Assembly (NCBI GenBank): GCA_963720735.1
Contig: CAVRGL010000006.1
Span: forward strand, 1-64,000
Length of the DNA: 64,000 nucleotides
Direction: 5' to 3'
DNA from: JBBRHQ01 sp963720735
GTDB taxonomy: Bacteria > Actinomycetota > Thermoleophilia > Solirubrobacterales > 70-9
Shown here: positions 34,490 to 41,979 of the stretch, piece by piece
How the letters are laid out: every line of letters starts with the position of its first letter
Numbering within the stretch: position 1 is the stretch's first letter
Position numbers and translations under genes: made by a program
Notes under the pieces: generated by a model
Database searches by the model: none
Seen by the model: only the letters and a program-made list of their open reading frames with translations
What the model was told of the DNA's origin: nothing

Positions 34490-36145
34490 ATGCGGCGGTC
34501 CGCAGTGGAGTCGCTAGCAGCGGTTCAACGGGCTCGCGCGTACTCCGAAAGGCGAGCATGGGGCGACGCATACGAGGCCCTCTCGGCAACTGATCAGGAC
34601 ACGTTTGGAGCGGCCGACCTCGAGTTGCTGGCGACGGCCGCCTACCTGACCGGGCACGACGACGCTTACTCGAGCGCTCTGGAGCGCGCCCATCGCGCCT
34701 ACCGGGACTCCGACGAGCCGCTGCCGGCGGCCCGCTCCGCCTTCTGGCTGGGGATCCATCTCGCAACCCGGGGAGAGATGGGCGGCGCCGGCGGCTGGTT
34801 CGCCCGCGCGCAGCGCCTGGTGGACCGGATCGGGCGCGACTGCGTCGAGCAGGGCTATCTGCGGCTGCCGGTTGCGCTGCGCGAGGAGACCACCGGCAAT
34901 TACATGGCGGTGCGCACGATTTCCGCCGAGGCTGCCGAGGTCGGCGAGCGCTTCGGCGATCCGGATTTGCTCGCTCTTGCTCTGCAGCAGCAGGGCCGCG
35001 CGCTCCTCAAGCTGGGGAGGTTCGAGGAGGGCATCGGATTGCTCGACGAGGCGATGGTGGCCGTGACCGCCGGCGAGACGTCACCGATCGTCACCGGGCT
35101 GGTCTACTGCAGCGTGATCGATGGCTGCCGGGAGGCCTACGAGCTGTCGCGCGCCCAGGAGTGGACCGCTGCCCTGACACGGTGGTGCGAGAAGCAACCG
35201 GACTTGGTCCCCTACACCGGGCAGTGCCTTGTGCACCGGGCGGAGATCATGCAGCTACGCGGGGAGTGGCCGGACGCGCTGGAGGAAGCCCGGCAGGCCG
35301 GGCGGCGCTTCGCCGAGCGGATCGACGTGAACAGGCCGTCCGCCGCCCAGGCCTCCTACCGCGAGGCCGAGGTCCGGCGGCTGCAGGGCGAGTCTGCAGC
35401 CGCGGAGGAGGGCTACATAGAGGCGAGCCGGCACGGTTGGGAACCCCAGCCGGGCTTGGCCCTGCTGCGCCTTGCCGAAGGCAAGATCGAGGCGGCGGCC
35501 GCGGCGATCGGCCGGGTCCTGTCGGAAACGGCAGACCCGCCGGAGCGCGCAAGACTCCTTCCCGCGCGGGTCGAGGTGATGCTCGCCGCAGGCGAGGTCA
35601 GGGAGGCGCGGGTGGCCTGCGACGAGCTCGACCGGATTGCCGAGAGGCGGGAGAGCGGGATGCTCGAGGCGACCGCCTCGTATGCACGGGGGACGGTCGA
35701 GCTTGCTGCCGGCGAGCCCGGGATCGCGCTTATCTCGCTGCGGCAGTCGTGGGAGCTGTGGCGAGAGCTGGCGGTGCCCGACGAGGCCGCCCGGGCGCGC
35801 CTGGCGGTGGGCCTCGCCTGCCGCGAGCTGGGCGACGAGGAGACCGCGGAAATGGAGCTGGCGGCCGCCCGCGATGTCTTCGCCCGGCTCGGAGCGGCGC
35901 CCGACCTGGCCAGGGCCGATGTGCTTCTGCGGCGCGCAAAGCCTTCCCGCGTCGCGGGTCTCACGCCGCGCGAGCTGGAGGTTCTGCGCCTTGTCGCTGC
36001 CGGGAAGGGCAACCGCGAGATCGCCTCGGAGCTTGTGATCAGCGAGCACACCGTCGCCCGGCACCTGCAGAACATCTTCGTAAAGCTGGGTGTCTCCTCG
36101 CGCACCGCGGCCGGCGCGTTCGCTTTCGAGCACCACCTGGTCTGA
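34490..36145 (+). CDS. TPR-rich LuxR-family transcriptional regulator (second paralogue)
   Basis: The 551-residue product aligns end to end with the regulator at 27351-28991: SAFWLGIHLATRGEMGGAGGW against CAFWIGVNLAQRGEMGQAGGW, shared VYCSVI/VYCGVI, SRAQEWTAAL and GWEPQPGLAL segments, and a C-terminal LuxR helix-turn-helix (LTPRELEVLRLVAAGKGNR, EHTVARHLQNIFVKLGVSSR). No ATPase or receiver module is present. The gene 119 bases downstream encodes a catalytically dead alpha/beta-hydrolase homologue, as at the first locus, but this pair lies on the plus strand. The first codon could be ATG at 34490; no strong Shine-Dalgarno is seen. Confidence 0.88.
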   Translation: MRRSAVESLAAVQRARAYSERRAWGDAYEALSATDQDTFGAADLELLATAAYLTGHDDAYSSALERAHRAYRDSDEPLPAARSAFWLGIHLATRGEMGGAGGWFARAQRLVDRIGRDCVEQGYLRLPVALREETTGNYMAVRTISAEAAEVGERFGDPDLLALALQQQGRALLKLGRFEEGIGLLDEAMVAVTAGETSPIVTGLVYCSVIDGCREAYELSRAQEWTAALTRWCEKQPDLVPYTGQCLVHRAEIMQLRGEWPDALEEARQAGRRFAERIDVNRPSAAQASYREAEVRRLQGESAAAEEGYIEASRHGWEPQPGLALLRLAEGKIEAAAAAIGRVLSETADPPERARLLPARVEVMLAAGEVREARVACDELDRIAERRESGMLEATASYARGTVELAAGEPGIALISLRQSWELWRELAVPDEAARARLAVGLACRELGDEETAEMELAAARDVFARLGAAPDLARADVLLRRAKPSRVAGLTPRELEVLRLVAAGKGNREIASELVISEHTVARHLQNIFVKLGVSSRTAAGAFAFEHHLV

Positions 36146-36263
36146 ACGTCGCCGAGTGGTCAGAACTGACCACGCAGAGCTGCCGCGAAGTTGGTGGATC
36201 CAGGCGATGCGGGCTGGTGGTTTGCGCCATAGGGTCGCCTGCGAAGCGACCAAAGGAGATGAG

Positions 36264-37178
36264 ATGGCAACAGCGCACACGACAACCCCGACCGAAAGAC
36301 AGAGATCGGGCGCACCGCCGGATTCTCGCCCCGAGGGCGATGCCCGAGATCGGCTGCTCGCCGGGATCCCCGCCACCGAGCGACGGCTGACCCTGGCCGG
36401 CATCGAGACCTCCGTCCTCGAGGGCGGCGATGGGCGGCCGATCGTCCTTCTGCATGGCCCGGGCGAGTTCGCCGGCAAGTGGATGCGAGTGATACCTGGG
36501 CTGGTGGGAACGCATCGGGTCGTCGCCCCCGACCTCCCGGCCCATGGCGCCTCCGGGCTGCCCGACGGGCCGCTCGACTCCGATCGCGTGCTCGCCTGGC
36601 TTGGTGAGCTGATCGAGCGCACCTGCCCCGAGCCCCCGGTGGTGGCGGGGCACGTGCTGGGCGGCGCGATCGCGGCCCGCTTCGCGATCGAGGAATCGCA
36701 CCGGCTTCGCGGGTTGGTGTTGGTGGACACCCTGGGCCTGGCTCGGTTTCGGCCCGCGCTGAAGTTCGCACTAACCATGATCGCCTTCCAGGCGCGGCCG
36801 ACTGAGCAGAGCTACGAGCGTTTCATGCGGCAGTGCTCGCTCGACCTGGACGGGCTGCGCGAGGGGATGGGCGAGCGTTGGGAACCCTTCGCCTTCTACA
36901 ACCTCGAGTCCGCTCGCGGGCCGAACTCGAAAGCGGTCGGCCGCCTGCTGCGCCAGGTTGGCCTGACGCCGATCCCGTCCGCCGACCTGGCCCAGATCAC
37001 GGTGCCCACGAGCCTGATCTGGGGACGCCAGGATCGGGCCAACCGGCTACGGATCGCCGAGCAGGCGAGCGCCCGTTACGGATGGCCGCTGCACGTGGTC
37101 GAGGACTGCGCCGACGACCCGGCGCGCGATCGGCCCGAAGCCTTCATTCGGGCGCTGCATGAAGCCATTGACCAATAG
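36264..37178 (+). CDS. Alpha/beta-hydrolase-fold protein lacking Ser and His catalytic residues (paralogue)
   Basis: AAAGGAG precedes the ATG at 36264. The 304-residue protein parallels the one at 26320: IVLLHGPGEFAGKWMRVIP, VVAPDLPAHGAS, SLIWGRQDRANR with the acid kept at the GRQD motif, and a conserved cap motif GMGERWEPFAFYNL (GMGERWNPYAAYTL in the paralogue). The elbow reads GHVLGG, so residue 131 is Val where Ser is expected, and residue 284 is Asp where the catalytic His is expected (ADDPARDRPEAF). Loss of the same two residues in both copies, with the rest conserved, points to a selected non-hydrolytic role. It follows a TPR-LuxR gene. Confidence 0.85.
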   Translation: MATAHTTTPTERQRSGAPPDSRPEGDARDRLLAGIPATERRLTLAGIETSVLEGGDGRPIVLLHGPGEFAGKWMRVIPGLVGTHRVVAPDLPAHGASGLPDGPLDSDRVLAWLGELIERTCPEPPVVAGHVLGGAIAARFAIEESHRLRGLVLVDTLGLARFRPALKFALTMIAFQARPTEQSYERFMRQCSLDLDGLREGMGERWEPFAFYNLESARGPNSKAVGRLLRQVGLTPIPSADLAQITVPTSLIWGRQDRANRLRIAEQASARYGWPLHVVEDCADDPARDRPEAFIRALHEAIDQ

Positions 37179-37268
37179 ATGGGGTTCGGACGGCAAGACC
37201 CGAAAGCGACGCCGGCTGTAGCCCGCGTGATTTCGTCGGCGTAGCCTCGGGCGAGACACTGCCAACCC

Positions 37269-38069
37269 TCATGAAGAACGCGACTTGCGCTCGCGACAGA
37301 AGGCGCGGACGATCTCGTTGAATCGCTCAACCTGCTCGAGATTGCTGACGTGACCGGCGTCGGGGATCACGACCAGTTCTGAGTCCGGGATGGCCTGCTC
37401 GAACTGGTGGGCGACATTGAGCGGCGAACGGGCGTCGAGCTCGCCCCAGATCAGCAAGGTCGGCACGGTGATGAGGGGCAGCAGGTCGCGCTGGTCGGCC
37501 TCGGCCATAATGGACAGCTGCGTCCTGAGGCTTTCGGGGCGGACGGCGGCAGCGATCTCTTCGAGCAACGGAACGAACTCAGCCGGCGGGTCGCCGGCGA
37601 ACAGGTCGGGAAGCGTCGGATCGAACTCCTCGGCGGAGGCTGCAAACATTTGATGAGCGCCCGCGACCCTGGCACGCACCTCCTCCCCGGGCAGCGACCC
37701 CTTCCAGCCGGCGTAGGTATCGATAAGGATCAGGGTTGCGACGAGCTGTGGATAGCGGCGATAGAGCTCCTGCGCGATAGTGCCGCCCCAAGAGAGGCCG
37801 GCAACGTGGGCAGGACCAAGCGCGAGCGCATCGATCAGCGCTGCGAGGCAGAGCGCGTAGTCCGACAGGCCGAAATCTGCGGGCAGATCCGAGGAGCGAC
37901 CCGCCCCAGGCTCATCCCACGCAACGACCGTGAACTCGTTGGCCAAGTCTGTTAACTGTGGCCGCCAAACGCGGCCGTCGGCGGCGGCGCCGTGCACAAA
38001 CACCAGTGGCGGTCCCTCGCCGACACTTTGGTAGGCGATCTCGAGGCCCTTCGTCCAAACGACGTTCAC
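37269..38069 (-). CDS. Alpha/beta hydrolase with intact catalytic triad
   Basis: The 266-residue protein has PPLVFVHGAAADGRVW, VVAWDEPGAGRSS, nucleophile elbow AGLSWGGTIAQEL (Ser present), LLIWGELDARSP (acid) and VIPDAGHVSNLEQ (His present). It is cytosolic, with no signal peptide, and of ordinary length for the family of small-molecule esterases, C-C hydrolases and haloperoxidase-like enzymes. It contrasts with the dead homologue just upstream on the other strand, with which it converges. Substrate unknown. Confidence 0.88.
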   Translation of the reverse strand: MNVVWTKGLEIAYQSVGEGPPLVFVHGAAADGRVWRPQLTDLANEFTVVAWDEPGAGRSSDLPADFGLSDYALCLAALIDALALGPAHVAGLSWGGTIAQELYRRYPQLVATLILIDTYAGWKGSLPGEEVRARVAGAHQMFAASAEEFDPTLPDLFAGDPPAEFVPLLEEIAAAVRPESLRTQLSIMAEADQRDLLPLITVPTLLIWGELDARSPLNVAHQFEQAIPDSELVVIPDAGHVSNLEQVERFNEIVRAFCRERKSRSS

Positions 38070-38278
38070 GTATTCAAACTACGCGGTACTGCGATCCCAT
38101 CCCCGCAGACATCGCGGCGGGTGGGCCCCCGAAATTGCCCGATCTCGCCGAGGCTCGCCAAACCTTCCCGATCGCACGGCGACCACGGGTCGGCGCCGCA
38201 GACTTCCATTTCGAGCCCACCAGAGCTGGCTTTCTCCGGTGATCATCCCACCCCGCTGGCCTGCGGCCATGAGATTTG

Positions 38279-38414
38279 GAAAAGCTGGCGCAATTCGAGG
38301 CGCACGAGAATTCGAAAAGCGGCGATTCACAGGCATAAAGCCTGAATCCGTGCCGGCCTCGAAAACCGTTGGGCGTCTATGGCGCCTCGTGGGTTCGAAT
38401 CCCGCCCCCTCCGC
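38279..38414 (+). repeat. tRNA-Ser(CGA) 3'-half repeat unit, copy G (type II)
   Basis: The upstream block reads L-E-K-L-A-Q-F-E-A-H-E-N-S-K-S-G-D-S-Q-A and ends in TAA. The tRNA-like part (38354-38414) has CTCGAAA, a shortened variable arm (GGCGTC/GGCGCC around TAT) and the T arm GTGGG-TTCGAAT-CCCGC. It is followed directly by the second conserved block. Confidence 0.82.
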
Positions 38415-38510
38415 CTCAAGAAGCTGCGAATCCGGCTTTGAGTTGTTGATCCACGAGCCCGCCGTCATGGCGAAGGCGCTTGCTCATTTGACCGCTGTTC
38501 GGGTCACGCG
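38415..38510 (+). repeat. Conserved downstream block, copy 2 of 3
   Basis: Begins CTCAAGAAGCTGCGAA and continues TTTGAGTTGTTGATCCACG and GCCGTCATGGCGAAGGCG, as at 10760-10851. The IS1182-family element lies 20 bases downstream. Confidence 0.75.
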
Positions 38511-38530
38511 GAGGTGGAAGTCTCGCTTTG

Positions 38531-39993
38531 CATGGAGCCTGTCGCACAAACCTCCGTCCGCCGCCGCCCGGAGCATCCCCCGCATGAGCCAGAACTTCCT
38601 CTCATGCGACCGCGACCAACAGCTGCTCCTGCCCGCCGACATGCGCGAGTGGCTGGCCGAAGATCACCTCGCCTGGTTCGTCCTGGACGCCGTCTCGGAG
38701 ATGAACCTCGAGCCGTTCTTTTCCAACTACCGCGACGACGGCTGGGGCCGCGCCGCCCACGACCCGGAGATGATGGTCGCGCTTCTCCTCTACTCCTACT
38801 CGGTCGGCGAGCGCTCCTCTCGGCGGATCGAAAAGCGCCTGACTGAGGACATCGCCTTCCGCGTGATCGCCGCCAACCAAACGCCTGATCACTCGACGAT
38901 CGCGCGCTTTCGGTCCCGCCATGAGAACGAGCTCGCCGAGCTCTTCAGCGAGGTCCTGGTCCTCTGCGCCAAGGCCGGCCTGGTCAGCGTTGGGACGATC
39001 GCCCTCGACGGCACCCGGATCCAGGCGAACGCCGCCGATCGCCAGAACCGCACCTATGAGCAGCTCGCGAAGGAGATCCTCGAAGAGGCCGCCGAGGTCG
39101 ACGCCGCCGAGGACGAAAAGTTCGGCGACAAGCGCGGCGACGAGCTGCCCGGCGACCGAAACAGCCGCCGCCAGAAGCTGCGCGAGGCAAAGCGCCGCCT
39201 CGACCAAGAACACGAGGCCAAGCAGGCGGAGATGGCCGCTTGGGAGCAGGCGATGGCCGAGCACACCGCCGCCACCGGCTACGTCCGCAAGAACAACCCG
39301 CCGAAGCCGCGGCCGCTGCCCGACAAGGCAAAGCGCCGCATCAACATCACCGACCCCGACTCGCGGGCGGTCAAGACCCGCCACGGCTTCATCCAGGGCT
39401 ACACCGCCCAGGCGGTCGCGACCGAAGGCCAGCTGATCGTCGCCGCCGAGGTGATCACCGGAGGCAATGAGCGCCACCGTCTCGAGCCGATGGCAAAGGC
39501 CGCGCAGGCCGAGCTCGAAAAGGCCGGGATCGACGAGCGGCCCGAAGTCGCGCTCGCCGACGCCGGCTATTGGAACCGACCGCAGATCGACTCGCTCGAA
39601 GCTCGCGGAATCACCGTCTACTGCCCGCCCGACGCCGACAGCCGAAAGGCACCGGCGAAGATCAGATCCGGCCCCGACTACGAACGGATGCGACGCCGGC
39701 TCAAAGAGCCCGACGCCGAGGCGGCCTACCGGCGAAGACAGCAGATGATCGAGCCGGTCTTCGCCCAGATGAAACTGAGACAGAGAGTCGCGAAGTTCTC
39801 ACGCCGAGGCTTATCCGCTTGCCGCGCCGAGTGGCGTCTGACGGCCGCAACCCACAACCTGCTGAAGCTCTATTCGGCCGGTTTGAGGCCCCAGGCGGCC
39901 TGATCGGGAGCTTCGGGGTCTCGATCCTCGATCACTCACCGTTACTGCTTCGTTTCGCCGGCGCCGCGGTGGGTTTTTGCAACAGGCTCCATG
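38531..39993 (+). mobile_element. IS1182-family insertion sequence, complete
   Basis: Left end CATGGAGCCTGTCGCACAAA at 38531 and right end, read inward, CATGGAGCCTGTTGCAAAAA at 39993 are inverted repeats differing at two positions within the first 20. They enclose one transposase gene. No obvious target duplication is seen directly outside the ends. A 5' fragment of a second copy lies at 57550. Confidence 0.88.
38584..39903 (+). CDS. IS1182-family DDE transposase
   Basis: I chose the ATG at 38584 inside the left end; the frame is open upstream into the repeats but that part is not transposase. The 439-residue protein has the DUF772-like N-terminal domain (WFVLDAVSEMNLEPFF; RIEKRLTEDIAFRVIAANQTPDHSTIARFR) and a DDE core with D142 (ALDGTRIQANAA), D326 (ALADAGYW) and E390 (MIEPVFAQMK). 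A long charged coiled-coil insertion lies between the first two Asp residues. The frame is intact, so the element may still be mobile. Confidence 0.93.
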   Translation: MSQNFLSCDRDQQLLLPADMREWLAEDHLAWFVLDAVSEMNLEPFFSNYRDDGWGRAAHDPEMMVALLLYSYSVGERSSRRIEKRLTEDIAFRVIAANQTPDHSTIARFRSRHENELAELFSEVLVLCAKAGLVSVGTIALDGTRIQANAADRQNRTYEQLAKEILEEAAEVDAAEDEKFGDKRGDELPGDRNSRRQKLREAKRRLDQEHEAKQAEMAAWEQAMAEHTAATGYVRKNNPPKPRPLPDKAKRRINITDPDSRAVKTRHGFIQGYTAQAVATEGQLIVAAEVITGGNERHRLEPMAKAAQAELEKAGIDERPEVALADAGYWNRPQIDSLEARGITVYCPPDADSRKAPAKIRSGPDYERMRRRLKEPDAEAAYRRRQQMIEPVFAQMKLRQRVAKFSRRGLSACRAEWRLTAATHNLLKLYSAGLRPQAA

Positions 39994-40024
39994 GAAAGCA
40001 CGAGCTGGTGCTGCGCCGTGTCCG

Positions 40025-40215
40025 TCACTCTCCGGGCGGAAGTCGTCGAGGCTCGAGCCCGGTCTGCGCCTCAAAGCCGGCGACGCGTTCCCTGAGCACG
40101 GCGAGGGTATTGCGGAGCGCTTCGGATCCCAGGATCATGCGCAGCGGAGCGGGCTGCTGGTCGACGCCGGCGATCATCGCCGCCGCCTCCCCGGGTCGAG
40201 GATGCGCAGCGGGGC
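40025..40215 (-). pseudogene. C-terminal remnant of a short-chain dehydrogenase
   Basis: The minus strand reads PLRILDPGEAAAMIAGVDQQ, PLRMILGSEALRNTLAVL, RERVAGFEAQTG before a TGA at 40025. This matches the tail of classical SDR oxidoreductases (..AAAAIIAAV..PPLRLVLGSDA..). The catalytic and NAD-binding parts are missing; the fragment lies between the IS1182 right end and lgt. Confidence 0.5.
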
Positions 40216-40229
40216 GCGCGCGGGGGTGT

Positions 40230-41309
40230 GTGGTCGTAAATCGCGCACCTTCCTGGCGACCTGCTCGCCTCCCTAGAGTTCAGTCCATCGGAGCGTCCAT
40301 CCCCAGTCCCTCAAGCAACGGCATCCACCTCGGACCGTTCCTATTCCACGCCTACGGCCTCGCCTATGTGCTCGCCCTCGCGGCCGCCCTGCTGATCGTC
40401 GGCCGCAGGTGGGAGAAGGCTGGGGGAGACCGCGGCCTGGTCTACGAGGTTGCCCTCTGGGGCTTTCCGGCCGGGATCCTCGGCGCGCGCCTCTACTTCG
40501 ATCTGACCAGCTGGAGTTCGGTCCCGCCACATTGGTGGGGACCCATCGCGGTGTGGGACGGCGGGCTCGGGATCTGGGGTGGAATCGCCGCGGGCACTGC
40601 CGCAGGGTTGGTCGTCCTGCGCCGACGTGGCGCCGACATTCCGCGTTTCTTGGACGCCGCCGCACCCGGACTGCTGGTCGCCCAGGCGATCGGCCGGATC
40701 GGCAACTACTTCAACCAGGAGCTCTTCGGCGGCCCGACCAGCCTTCCGTGGGGCCTGCAGATTGCGCCTGATCACCGGCCCAGCGGTTATCAGCATTTCG
40801 CGACCTTTCATCCGACCTTTCTCTACGAGCTGCTGTGGAACCTGGGGCTCGCCGGCGGGCTGGTCTGGCTCGGCCATCACCGTCGCATCCGACCTCCGGG
40901 CCTATTTGCGCTCTACGTGGCCGGCTATTCGTTCGCCCGCATCGGCGAGGAGCTTCTGCGGGTTGATCCAGCCCACCACATCTTCGGGCTGCGGCTGAAT
41001 TTCTACGTTGCTCTGTTCTTGTGCATCGGCGGGCTGGCCTGGTTCGCCCAGCTCCAATACGGGGTGTTCAAGCGCCGGGGAAGCGGGCGGGGTGTCGCCT
41101 TGCTCGTTGCCGGATCGGCCATTGCTTTTTCCGGATGCGGCCATCTCAGCCGTGCGAGCGCTGCCGACCCATCGGCAAGTCAATCGAGGCCAGAGAGCGA
41201 TCTGACCCTGGAGCCTAGGTCAGCGCTGGGGACTTGGAAACGCTCTCCGCCTAGACAGCTCCAACTGGCCAGGGCAAGTAGGGATGGCTCGGCTGCGGGA
41301 CGCGCTTGA
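40230..41309 (+). CDS. lgt: Prolipoprotein diacylglyceryl transferase with a lipobox-containing C-terminal tail
   Basis: The family-like part starts around SIPSPSSNGIHLGPF and includes the Lgt signature GRIGNYFNQELFGGPT, HPTFLYELLWN and several membrane helices. Lgt transfers diacylglycerol from phosphatidylglycerol to the Cys of prolipoproteins. No ATG is in frame near the expected start; the GTG at 40230 is the nearest acceptable codon, so the N-terminus is uncertain. After the last Lgt helix the frame continues in VFKRRGSGRGVALLVAGSAI and AFSGCG, which looks like a lipoprotein signal peptide with its own in-frame GTG at 41064, then about 57 polar residues. The tail overlaps the convergent gene by 59 bases. 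Confidence 0.85.
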   Translation: MVVNRAPSWRPARLPRVQSIGASIPSPSSNGIHLGPFLFHAYGLAYVLALAAALLIVGRRWEKAGGDRGLVYEVALWGFPAGILGARLYFDLTSWSSVPPHWWGPIAVWDGGLGIWGGIAAGTAAGLVVLRRRGADIPRFLDAAAPGLLVAQAIGRIGNYFNQELFGGPTSLPWGLQIAPDHRPSGYQHFATFHPTFLYELLWNLGLAGGLVWLGHHRRIRPPGLFALYVAGYSFARIGEELLRVDPAHHIFGLRLNFYVALFLCIGGLAWFAQLQYGVFKRRGSGRGVALLVAGSAIAFSGCGHLSRASAADPSASQSRPESDLTLEPRSALGTWKRSPPRQLQLARASRDGSAAGRA

Positions 41310-41979
41310 TCTGCTCGGCATCGACGACCAACTTGTCCCCATGCTGAGCCAGGGCGCCCTTCACTTCGAGCCAGCTGTCCTGGCTGAAGCTTCCATGGGC
41401 CAGCGTCGGATAGACGGGGACCGAGACCGGAATCGCGTCCGCCACGCAGCAGGTGATGTAAAAGCGGCCGAGTTGGAACGGCGCCTTTGGAGATGCCGCC
41501 GGCTGCATCACAAACCCGGTGAGGTCAACCTGCTGACCCGGACCAAGCCCGATCTTGCTCGCCTCCTCAGGATTGTCGCTGGCCGCCTTCACCTCGACGA
41601 AGGTGATCGGTGCAGCGCTGCTGGCCAGCGTCTCAGCCAGGGCGTCGAGATCGACGCCCCGGGAGGTGAGCTTTTGCGAGGCGGCAAGTGCGCCGAGGGA
41701 GACGTTGGACAGCATCATCGCCAAGAGGATTGGGGTCAGGAGCGAGAGCAACCCGAGGGTCTCACCAACGGAGACGCCCCGCCGGGCGTCAGCCGATCTT
41801 GCGCTCACCTGCGCATAGATGATGGTCGCGATCGTCAAGGTGATCGCGCCGAAAGTCACCACCCATGCCGTTCGCGGTCCCAGGTAGCGCAGCACCTGGC
41901 CGCTGAACCAAAGATAGGCGAAGAAGGCGCTCCAGGCCCCAAGCACCAGTATTCGCAGGTTGCGCAGGCTGAGAGTCAT
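41251..41979 (-). CDS. TIGR03943/YcgQ-like membrane protein
   Basis: The 242-residue product has two membrane helices at the N-terminus, a third near residues 75-95, and a soluble domain with RFYITCCVADAIPVSVPV, the double-Cys segment typical of TIGR03943/YcgQ proteins. In Bacillus the ycgR-ycgQ pair is under Zur control; here the pair lies close to zur and znu genes. The start ATG overlaps the permease stop (ATGA). Function unknown; a zinc-linked role is inferred from the family and location. Confidence 0.82.
   Translation of the reverse strand: MTLSLRNLRILVLGAWSAFFAYLWFSGQVLRYLGPRTAWVVTFGAITLTIATIIYAQVSARSADARRGVSVGETLGLLSLLTPILLAMMLSNVSLGALAASQKLTSRGVDLDALAETLASSAAPITFVEVKAASDNPEEASKIGLGPGQQVDLTGFVMQPAASPKAPFQLGRFYITCCVADAIPVSVPVYPTLAHGSFSQDSWLEVKGALAQHGDKLVVDAEQIKRVPQPSHPYLPWPVGAV

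Noticed and set aside
2870..38414. A CRISPR array, because of regularly recurring direct repeats
   Set aside because: Repeats are more than 130 bases, diverged, and 1.5-10 kb apart; there are no spacers and no cas genes.
2870..38414. A chromosomal integron array with attC sites
   Set aside because: The repeats lack the paired R and L boxes and the single-stranded hairpin of attC, cassettes hold genes on both strands, and no IntI-like gene is present.
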